Below, piece after piece: positions 57,565-64,000 of a stretch of DNA of 64,000 bases. The stretch is taken from assembly GCA_003220535.1 (NCBI GenBank), contig QHSU01000058.1:62001-126000 (forward strand). Direction: 5' to 3'. Each line of letters begins with the position of its first letter. Positions within the stretch are counted from its first letter, which is position 1. The notes under the pieces are model-generated. The model had not been told where the DNA came from. It saw only the letters and a program-made list of their open reading frames with translations, and made no database searches. The position numbers and the translations under genes are program-made. The DNA is from Candidatus Rokuibacteriota bacterium. Lineage in GTDB: Bacteria; Methylomirabilota; Methylomirabilia; Rokubacteriales; CSP1-6.

Positions 57565-59841
57565 TCAAGCGCGCGCCAGCGCCGCTCTGACCCGCTCGGG
57601 GGTGATCGGCACGCGCCGGAGGCGCACGCCGGTCGCGTCGAAGATCGCGTTGGCGATCGCCGCCGGGACCGTGCGCGTCGAGGGCTCGCCCGCGCCGGAG
57701 GACGCGACGTCCGGCCGATTGATCAGTACGACATCGATCCGCTCGGGCGCGTCCTGGACTTCCAGAATCGGATAGCTGGTCCAGTCGACGCTCAGCACGC
57801 GATCGCGGTCGAACACGACTTCCTCGTAGAGCGTCCGCGACAGCGCCTGCACCACGTTGCCTTCGATGGTGAGCTCGAGCCCTTTCGGATTGATGATGAG
57901 TCCGCAGTCGTGCGCCACCGTGAACCGCTTCGCCCACACGCGCCCGCTGCGGCGGTCCACCTCCACGTCCGCGACCACGGCCACGATGGTGCCGTTGCGC
58001 TCGGTGTAGGAGACGCCGCGGCCGACCATCACGTTGCCCTTGCCCCGGCGAGGGTTCGGATACGCCCGCGTGTTCCAGCCGGCCTTCTCGGCAGCTGCCC
58101 GGATGACCGCGACGTGACGTGGATCGCTCACATACCTCAGCCGGAACGCGACCGGATCCACGCCGGCGGCGTGCGCGACCTCGTCGATGAACGACTCGCT
58201 CGCGAAATGCGTCTCGGGACCGAGCGGATCCCGCAGGTGCCCGGTCCGGAGCGGCGAGGCGCGATCGAGCAAGGGCGCGATGCACTCCCAGCCACAGCGC
58301 TTGTTCGCGAAGTCGTAGGCTTCGGCCGGCACCTGGAAGATCACCGTCGGCTTCGGTGCGAAGCCGGTCAGCTGTCCGGCGAGCGTGTCCTTGGGATCGC
58401 TCTCGGTCGTCGCCACGTCCTGGCGCGAGAACCCCTTGCCGAAGAAGTCGTACGCGACGACAGTGCCCTGCGCGTCGAGCCCGGCACGCGCGCGGTAGAC
58501 GGCGGCGGGCCCCTTCGGGTCCCAGCCGGTGCCTTCGTGGCGCATGTACTGCACGCGCACCGGCTTGCCGGTGAGCTTCGACAGGAGTGCCGCATCCAGC
58601 GCGGCGTCGCCGGCGTCGTTGCGGCCGTACGATCCCGGTCCCGGAACCCAGATGGCCCGGACGCTCTCCGGCGGCAGGCCGACCAGCTTGGCGACGCCGT
58701 TTCGGCCGTAGTGCGGCTTCTGCGAGCCGGTCCACAAGGTCGCCCCATCCGCGCGCACGTCGGCGACCGCGCACGCCGGGCCCATGCTCGCGTGCGACTG
58801 CAGCGGCCACTCGTACTCCGCCTCGATCACGCGATGGGCGGTCTTGAGGGCGGCGTCCACGTCGCCCTTGCTGACCGGGACGGCGCCGCCGATCGCGGCC
58901 GCCCGGCGGATGTGATCGTGCAGCGTCTCCATCGGCGGGAACGGCGTGCAGGGTGACGTCCAGGTGACCTTGAGCGCCGTTGCCGCGCGCACCGCGTCCC
59001 ACTCTCGCTCGGCGACCACCGCCACCAGGTCCCTCTCCCGGATGACGCGGGCCCCGGAGATGGCGCCGATCGACGACTCGTCGACCGCGACCGGGCCGCA
59101 GCCGGCCGTCGGCGGCCGGATGACTCGCGCATGTAGCATGCCGTCGACCCGGACGTCGGTGACGTATTGCAGCCGGCCATAGATTTTGTCGGCGACGATC
59201 TTCTGCGGAATCGATGTCCCGACGATCTTGTATTCCGACGCCTTCTTGGGGTTCGCCCGGCCCTTCGCCGACAGCGTGTTGCCGTACTGCTTGTTCCACT
59301 CGAGCTTGTGGTGGAAGTACTGGCCGTCGACCAGCTCGCCGTAGCTCACCCGGCGCCTCCGGTCGCTGGCGACCGCGACGATGCCGTCTTGCACGATGAG
59401 ATCGGTCATCGGCACGGAGAGCTTCTGGGCGGCGCGCTCAAGCAGGATGCGCCGCGCTTCGGCGGCCGCCGCGCGCAGGGTGACGCCGCCGCGCTGCACC
59501 CCGGTGCTCCCGGACGCGCCGCCCTGGTTGCAGGTGAATGCCGTGTCGCCCATCATCACGGCGACGCGGTCGAATGCCACGTCGAGCTCGTCGGCGACGA
59601 TCTGGCCGATCGCGACGTCGACACCCTGACCCATGTCCATCTTGCCGAAGAACGCGGTGACACGACCGTCGGGGAGCACGGCGATCCACGAATCGAGCTC
59701 GTCCGGCGTGAGGGGCGGCTTGCCGCCGAGCGTCTCCGCCGCCTGCCCGAGCGCCCTGCCGAGCGTGCCCGCCATCATGAAGCCGATCACGAGCGCTCCA
59801 GTCCCAAGGAACGCCCGTCGCGAGAGGTGCGCGTGCGTCAT
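57565..59841 (-). CDS. xanthine dehydrogenase family molybdopterin-binding subunit, Tat-exported
   Basis: 758 residues. Twin-arginine signal 'SRRAFLGTGALVIGFMMAGT'. Large-subunit landmarks: 'VTAFFGKMDMGQGVDVAIGQ', 'MGDTAFTCNQGGASGSTGVQ', 'VIEAEYEWPLQSHASMGPAC', 'GSQKPHYGRNGVAKLVGLP', 'GPGSYGRNDAGDAALDAALL' and near the end a motif 'AIANAIFDATGVRLRRVP'. Resembles isoquinoline 1-oxidoreductase beta. With the 2Fe-2S gene 9 bases upstream it forms a two-subunit periplasmic enzyme; no FAD subunit is present, so electrons likely go to a cytochrome. Confidence 0.9.
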   Translation of the reverse strand: MTHAHLSRRAFLGTGALVIGFMMAGTLGRALGQAAETLGGKPPLTPDELDSWIAVLPDGRVTAFFGKMDMGQGVDVAIGQIVADELDVAFDRVAVMMGDTAFTCNQGGASGSTGVQRGGVTLRAAAAEARRILLERAAQKLSVPMTDLIVQDGIVAVASDRRRRVSYGELVDGQYFHHKLEWNKQYGNTLSAKGRANPKKASEYKIVGTSIPQKIVADKIYGRLQYVTDVRVDGMLHARVIRPPTAGCGPVAVDESSIGAISGARVIRERDLVAVVAEREWDAVRAATALKVTWTSPCTPFPPMETLHDHIRRAAAIGGAVPVSKGDVDAALKTAHRVIEAEYEWPLQSHASMGPACAVADVRADGATLWTGSQKPHYGRNGVAKLVGLPPESVRAIWVPGPGSYGRNDAGDAALDAALLSKLTGKPVRVQYMRHEGTGWDPKGPAAVYRARAGLDAQGTVVAYDFFGKGFSRQDVATTESDPKDTLAGQLTGFAPKPTVIFQVPAEAYDFANKRCGWECIAPLLDRASPLRTGHLRDPLGPETHFASESFIDEVAHAAGVDPVAFRLRYVSDPRHVAVIRAAAEKAGWNTRAYPNPRRGKGNVMVGRGVSYTERNGTIVAVVADVEVDRRSGRVWAKRFTVAHDCGLIINPKGLELTIEGNVVQALSRTLYEEVVFDRDRVLSVDWTSYPILEVQDAPERIDVVLINRPDVASSGAGEPSTRTVPAAIANAIFDATGVRLRRVPITPERVRAALARA

Positions 59842-59850
59842 GGCCGCCCC

Positions 59851-60318
59851 CTATGCCTTCGTGCCGGCCGCGCGCTTGACCGCGCGCAGGATGGCCATGT
59901 GCGTCCCGCAGCGACACTTGAGGCCCCCGAGGGCCTGGCGGATCTGCCGGTCGCTCGGCTTGGGCGTGTCGCGGAGCAGCGCCGCCGCGGTCATCATCCA
60001 GCCCGAAAGGCAGTAGCCGCATTGCGGCACCTGCTCGTCGATGTAGGCGGTCTGCAACGGATGGGGCTTGTCCGGCGTGCCGAGGCCGGCGAGCGTCGTG
60101 ATCTTCTTGCCCCGGACCGTACCGACGGGTGTGACGCAGGATCGCGTCGGCCGTCCGTCGACGTGCACCGTGCACGCGCCACACTGCGCGAGGCCACAGC
60201 CGAACTTCGGATTGGCGAGTCCCAGGTCGGCGCGCAGCGCGTAGAGCAACGGCATCGCCGGATCCGCGTCGAGCTCGGAGGGTTTGCCGTCGACGAGAAG
60301 TCGGATTCGCTCGCTCAT
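59851..60318 (-). CDS. (2Fe-2S)-binding small subunit of molybdenum hydroxylase
   Basis: 155 residues. Plant-type cluster 'FGCGLAQCGACTVHVDGRPT' with the fourth Cys in 'TRSCVTPVG', and second cluster 'QCGYCLSGWMMTAAALLRDT' with 'LKCRCGTHMAILRAVKRA'. Partner of 57565-59841 and the usual small subunit of isoquinoline oxidoreductase-type enzymes. Standard length. ATG 60318 follows gagggtccc. Confidence 0.93.
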   Translation of the reverse strand: MSERIRLLVDGKPSELDADPAMPLLYALRADLGLANPKFGCGLAQCGACTVHVDGRPTRSCVTPVGTVRGKKITTLAGLGTPDKPHPLQTAYIDEQVPQCGYCLSGWMMTAAALLRDTPKPSDRQIRQALGGLKCRCGTHMAILRAVKRAAGTKA

Positions 60319-60352
60319 GGGACCCTCCTCGCGCGGCGTCGCGATCGTCGCG

Positions 60353-61033
60353 TCAGCGCGCGACGCGCAGCGTGAAGCGCCGCCCCTGCTCGCTCAGCGC
60401 GACGCCTTCTTCCTGGATCTCCTCGACCTTGAGCCGGCCGTCGATGACGTCGCCTTCGACGTAGCGGCGCCCGTTGATGAACACCATGCGCTGCCCCGGC
60501 ACTTCCGAGTAGATCAGCGCTTCGAGCCGGAGCCCGGCTCGCTCCTGAACGGGCGGTGGCGCGACGGACGCGACGGGTGGATCGGCGGTCGGTAGCGGCG
60601 CCGATTGGGTCGGTGGCGCCGCGGCTCGGGAGCGCGGTGCCGGCGCGGGCGGCGGTGACGGCTGCGCCTTCGGATTTGCCGCGGGCGGCGCGGAGTCGGC
60701 GATCGCATCGCGTGTCGCTGGCACGGTCTTCTCCGTCCGGACGGCGGGCTTCGGTGGCGGCTCGAGCCTGAGGGGCCGCGGGGGCTCCACCGTCGTCGGG
60801 GCGGCGAGAGGGATCGGGTCGGGGGGCGTCACGACCGGGTCGGGACGCAGCCACCAGACGAGGAAGACCGTCGGGAGGGCCGCGCCCAGCCCCAACGCCG
60901 CGAGCAGCCGCCCGGGCGAGCGGGTCCACGACGGTCCCAGCCGCGGGGCGGGCGTGAGCAACCGTTGCACCACGGGAACGTGCCGGTCTCGCTGCTGGGC
61001 GGCTTTCGTGAGGGCGTCGAGGATGTACGACAT
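60353..61033 (-). CDS. GspB-like type II secretion assembly protein
   Basis: 226 residues from ATG 61033. Starts 'MSYILDALTKAAQQRDRHVP', the conserved GspB opening, then one helix ('RLLAALGLGAALPTVFLVWW'), a long Pro/Ala linker (about 65-165) and a periplasmic domain 'LEALIYSEVPGQRMVFINGR', 'RYVEGDVIDGRLKVEEIQEE'. GspB works with GspA to push the secretin through peptidoglycan. The gene follows gspA by two bases. The longer frame upstream is antisense/shadow of gspA. Confidence 0.85.
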   Translation of the reverse strand: MSYILDALTKAAQQRDRHVPVVQRLLTPAPRLGPSWTRSPGRLLAALGLGAALPTVFLVWWLRPDPVVTPPDPIPLAAPTTVEPPRPLRLEPPPKPAVRTEKTVPATRDAIADSAPPAANPKAQPSPPPAPAPRSRAAAPPTQSAPLPTADPPVASVAPPPVQERAGLRLEALIYSEVPGQRMVFINGRRYVEGDVIDGRLKVEEIQEEGVALSEQGRRFTLRVAR

Positions 61034-61035
61034 GG

Positions 61036-62673
61036 CTACGGCCGGATCCCGTTGAGCGAGGGGCCGCTCCCCGCGGGCGTCGTGGCGACGAGGCGGACCA
61101 GCGTCTCCTCGCCCGCGATGCCATCGGGCGCCAGCGACTCGATCTGCTGGAAGGCGGCGACTCGTTGTTTCAACTCCTCGTCGTAGCCTTGAGCGGCGTT
61201 CGCCGGCGACGTCCGCCCGTCGATCGTGCCGAGCTGCTGGCGAAGCCAGGCGACGTCCCGGCCGCTCATGCCCGACTGGAGCGGCAGTGGGCCGGCGACC
61301 GGCGACTTCCAGATCATCACGAACGGGCCGTCCCAGAAGCGCTCGACCTCGGCCGTCGGTAGCGTCACGCGCCGCTCGCCGATCTGGAGCGTCGCGCGGT
61401 CGCCGTCGAGGCCGGCCAGGACGACGTGATGCTTCCTGCCGTCGAGCGTGGCGAGCTCGAGGATCGCCGGCCGATTGAGGCGACGCAGCACCGTCCACGT
61501 TCCGGTTCGGGAGAGACAACGCAGGCCGGCCCGGCGCCCGAGATCGCATCCGGGATCAGCGCCTCCGGCGCCGGCATCCAGGTTCCAGAGCGCGTAAAGG
61601 CTCACAAAGGCGCTCCCCTTGTCGGCCGTCATGGAGGGATCTCCCAGGATCGTCGCGAGCGTCAGCTCATGGCTCCGCGGCGCGGCCGCCGTGGCCGCCA
61701 CGGCGGGTGGTGCCGCCTCCGGCGTCGAACCGGCTCCGTCCATGCGGAGCAAAGGCCAGGCTCCGAGGGAAGGAAGCGCTCCGGAAGCGAACCACGCGAT
61801 CGCGGCGCCGGCGGCGATGAGGAGCACCGCGGTCGCCGTCGCCACGCCCCACCGGCGGCTCAGGCGCCGGCCCAGCACTTCCCTCGCCGCCCGGCGGACG
61901 ACCGCCTCTTTGACGCGCGTCTGGCCGGTCGCGTAGGCGCCGAGCAGGGCGCGATCGCAGATCGTGTTGAGCAGGCGCGGGACGCCGCGCGACAGACGGT
62001 GGGCCGCGCGCACGGCCGGCTTGGTGAAGATCGGCTGCTGCTGGCCGGCGATCTCCAGTCGATGATGCACGTACTGCCGCGTCTCTGCCTCGGTGAACGG
62101 TCGCAGGTGATAGCGCGCGGTCACCCGCTGGGCGAGCTGACGCAGGTTTCGCCGGGCCAGGAGCTCGCCGAGCTCGGGCTGGCCGATCAGGATCACTTGC
62201 AGAAGCTTCTCCTTCGTCGTCTCCAGATTCGTCAGGAGGCGAATCTCCTCCAGCACGCGGGGGCTCAGGTTCTGGGCCTCGTCGATGATCAGCACGGTCC
62301 GCCGGCCCCGCGCGTGAGCGTCGAGCAGCGCGAGCGACAGCGCGTCGAACAGCACCTTGAGGCTGGTGGTCCCCTTCGGGTACGGGACGCGGAGCTCGTC
62401 GCACACTGCGGCGACCAGCTCGACCGCGGTGAGCCGGGGACTGAAGATCATGGCGACGTCGACCTCGGGGGGCAGCTGCTCCAGCAGGGCGCGGCAGACC
62501 GTGGTCTTGCCCGTGCCCACCTCACCGGTCAGCTGCACGAAGCTCCCGCCCTCGCCGATCCCGTAGAGCAGATGGGCCAGAGCCTCCCGATGAACGTCAC
62601 TCAGATAGAGGTAGCGTGGATCCGGCGCCAGGGAGAACGGCCGCTCGGTGAGCCCGAAGTATGCAGGGTACAT
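61036..62673 (-). CDS. GspA/ExeA-type AAA+ ATPase with peptidoglycan-binding domain
   Basis: 545 residues. Opens 'MYPAYFGLTERPFSLAPDPR' as ExeA. Walker A 'TGEVGTGKTTVC' (G50-T58), Walker B 'VLIIDEAQNLSP' (D131, E132), one membrane helix (about 280-298), a peptidase-C39-like scaffold and a C-terminal peptidoglycan-binding domain ('PLQSGMSGRDVAWLRQQLGT', 'EELKQRVAAFQQIESLAPDG'). With gspB forms the secretin assembly complex. The rest of the T2SS operon is not in the window; GspC-like and secretin-like genes lie 35-42 kb away. Confidence 0.9.
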   Translation of the reverse strand: MYPAYFGLTERPFSLAPDPRYLYLSDVHREALAHLLYGIGEGGSFVQLTGEVGTGKTTVCRALLEQLPPEVDVAMIFSPRLTAVELVAAVCDELRVPYPKGTTSLKVLFDALSLALLDAHARGRRTVLIIDEAQNLSPRVLEEIRLLTNLETTKEKLLQVILIGQPELGELLARRNLRQLAQRVTARYHLRPFTEAETRQYVHHRLEIAGQQQPIFTKPAVRAAHRLSRGVPRLLNTICDRALLGAYATGQTRVKEAVVRRAAREVLGRRLSRRWGVATATAVLLIAAGAAIAWFASGALPSLGAWPLLRMDGAGSTPEAAPPAVAATAAAPRSHELTLATILGDPSMTADKGSAFVSLYALWNLDAGAGGADPGCDLGRRAGLRCLSRTGTWTVLRRLNRPAILELATLDGRKHHVVLAGLDGDRATLQIGERRVTLPTAEVERFWDGPFVMIWKSPVAGPLPLQSGMSGRDVAWLRQQLGTIDGRTSPANAAQGYDEELKQRVAAFQQIESLAPDGIAGEETLVRLVATTPAGSGPSLNGIRP

Positions 62674-62741
62674 GGGTGTCGCCAGTGTCGAACCTAGAGA
62701 AAGACCGAGCCCGCGTCAAGCATTGGCCCCAGGCCGCTCCG

Positions 62742-64000
62742 TCATTGCCCCTTGAGGCGCACGTCCTCGTAGGCGGGGAAGGGGATCAGGTGCATCGAGT
62801 CGAGCATGTGCTCGGCGACTCGCGGCCCGACTCCTCTCAGCGTGCGGTAGTCCATGATCGGCGCGAACATGACCCGGTCGATGGTCAGCTGCTGGATGCG
62901 ATAGAGCAGGGCTTCGCGCCTGGCCGGATCGCGCTCCCGCGCCTGCTGATCGAAGAGGTCGTCGAGGTCGGGATACCCGCCGTAGGCATAGCTGCCCTTC
63001 GAGTGCATGAACTCAGCCACCCGGCTGGCCGCGTTGCCCGAGTTCCCCGCGGCGACCATGAACAGCCCGCGCAGCTTCTTCTCCCGCCATGCAGCGTAGA
63101 AGGCCGCGCGTTCCATGGGCCGGATCCTCACCCGGATCCCGACTGCGTTCAGATAGTTCACCGACGCCTCCGCCGTCGCGAAGAACGGCGGGATCGGCAC
63201 GAAGTCGCCGGCGTCAATCCCGTTGGGATACCCGGCCTCGGCGAGCAGCTGCTTCGACTTCGGCGGGTCGTAGGGCGGGGGCGGCGTCTGGAGTGCGAAC
63301 TCCATGACCCGTGGCACGATGACGCCGGTCGGGGGACAGTAGCCCAGACACGAGGCCTCGTTGATCGCCTTGCGATCCAGCGCGTAGTTGACCGCCAGCC
63401 GCATCCGCTTGTCGTGCCACGGCGACTTGGGATCCCACTGGTCCGCGAACTCGATCCAGTAGATCGACGCGTGCTTCGAGGGCACGAGCGTCAGGCGCGG
63501 GTCGCGCTTCACGTTCAACGCGTCCTCGCCGTCGAGCGCGTAGGCGATGTCGGCTTCACCGCTCTTGAGCATCGCCACCCGCGTGGTTGTTTCGGGGACG
63601 CTTTTCATGACGAACCGCTTGACGGAGGGCACGCGACGCCAGTACCCCGTGTAGGCTTCCAGCACCACCTCCACGCCGGGCTTGTGGCTAACGAACTTGT
63701 AGGGACCGGCGCCGATCGGGTGCTTCCTGAAGCCTTCGTCGCCGACCTGGGTCACGTATTTCTTGGGGACGACGATCCCGGCGGCTGTGGCCGTGGTCCC
63801 GTAGAAGGTCATGAAGTCGGGCCAGGGCTCCCTCAGGAGGAAGCGCACCGTCAGGGGATCGATGATGTCGACCTGCCGGACGCGCGCCTGGAGCTCCTTG
63901 GCACCAGCCCCCCGATAGCGCTCGAAGCTGAACTTCACGTCCTCGGTGGTGACGGGGTCGCCGTTGTGAAACTTGAGATCGCGACGCAGCTTGAATTCGT
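62742..64000 (-). CDS. peptide/oligopeptide ABC transporter substrate-binding protein (partial, 5' end beyond window)
   Basis: The frame is open to the right edge, 419 codons visible. SBP_bac_5 features: 'LKFHNGDPVTTEDVKFSFER' region at the edge, 'FRKHPIGAGPYKFVSHKPGV', 'MLKSGEADIAYALDGEDAL', 'DKRMRLAVNYALDRKAINEA', 'AEAGYPNGIDAGDFVPIPPF'. Missing the signal peptide and roughly the first 100 residues. Periplasmic binding of peptides, glutathione or nickel chelates; ligand not predictable. No permease is visible downstream. Confidence 0.9.
   Translation of the reverse strand, partial: EFKLRRDLKFHNGDPVTTEDVKFSFERYRGAGAKELQARVRQVDIIDPLTVRFLLREPWPDFMTFYGTTATAAGIVVPKKYVTQVGDEGFRKHPIGAGPYKFVSHKPGVEVVLEAYTGYWRRVPSVKRFVMKSVPETTTRVAMLKSGEADIAYALDGEDALNVKRDPRLTLVPSKHASIYWIEFADQWDPKSPWHDKRMRLAVNYALDRKAINEASCLGYCPPTGVIVPRVMEFALQTPPPPYDPPKSKQLLAEAGYPNGIDAGDFVPIPPFFATAEASVNYLNAVGIRVRIRPMERAAFYAAWREKKLRGLFMVAAGNSGNAASRVAEFMHSKGSYAYGGYPDLDDLFDQQARERDPARREALLYRIQQLTIDRVMFAPIMDYRTLRGVGPRVAEHMLDSMHLIPFPAYEDVRLKGQ

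Noticed and set aside
1..64000. CRISPR arrays, phage genes, IS transposases, rRNA, riboswitches
   Set aside because: No direct repeats with unique spacers, no transposase or integrase motifs, and no rRNA sequence were seen. The 76-bp array lacks variable spacers, so it is not CRISPR. Leaders are too short or unstructured to argue for a riboswitch.

Overview
The window is high-GC bacterial DNA with dense gene packing, GTG/TTG starts and many 4-bp stop/start overlaps. The gene mix is a diderm bacterium with an aerobic or ferredoxin-based lifestyle: complex I, ferredoxin-type indolepyruvate oxidoreductase, many Leu/Ile/Val- and peptide-type substrate-binding proteins, a two-subunit molybdenum hydroxylase, several outer-membrane barrels, and scattered type II secretion parts. 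It resembles Candidatus Rokubacteria / Methylomirabilota, but that assignment is an inference from gene content; no rRNA gene is present to test it.

Layout. 1-7.3 kb: a minus-strand complex I operon, nuoA-B-C-[NIPSNAP]-D-H-I-J-K-L, running off the left edge, with no nuoE/F/G between D and H. 7.4-12.4 kb: a REC-PilZ regulator, iorA-iorB, and a small exported helix-hairpin-helix protein. 12.6-16.6 kb: tRNA-Leu(CAA) and tRNA-Ala(GGC), followed by a decayed segment (two broken substrate-binding protein genes, a frameshifted HD-domain relic, an outer-membrane gene that lost its stop) that ends in a degenerate copy of the tRNA-Ala 3' end. 16.6-27.1 kb: envelope and secreted proteins (GspC-like, propeller, beta-barrels, two paralogous small exported proteins, nuclease-fold protein, Pal-like lipoprotein, secretin-like protein), plus DinB and AraC proteins. 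27.2-31.6 kb: glycosyltransferases and a methyltransferase. 31.6-34.4 kb: small genes, a 76-bp tandem repeat array and a class III aminotransferase. 34.4-45.6 kb: two probable selenoproteins bracket a set of unrelated metabolic genes and a MoxR-DUF58-transglutaminase operon. 46.9-48.8 kb: gene cassettes with two attC sites and no integrase. 48.9-64 kb: reductase, DinB, MlaC-SPOR fusion, a large sensor kinase coupled to a substrate-binding protein, a molybdenum hydroxylase, GspA/GspB, and a truncated peptide-binding protein at the right edge.

The most important observation is that two thiol-redox genes on the minus strand are interrupted by an in-frame TGA exactly at the catalytic cysteine position: the second Cys of the AhpD CxxC motif (35015-35017) and the peroxidatic Cys of a peroxiredoxin (45444-45446). 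In both, the TGA is followed after exactly 13 nt by a perfect 7-bp stem with a small loop carrying GG, the geometry of a bacterial SECIS element. A conventional annotation would split each into two ORFs. The cell therefore probably decodes UGA as selenocysteine, although no sel gene or tRNA-Sec lies in this window.
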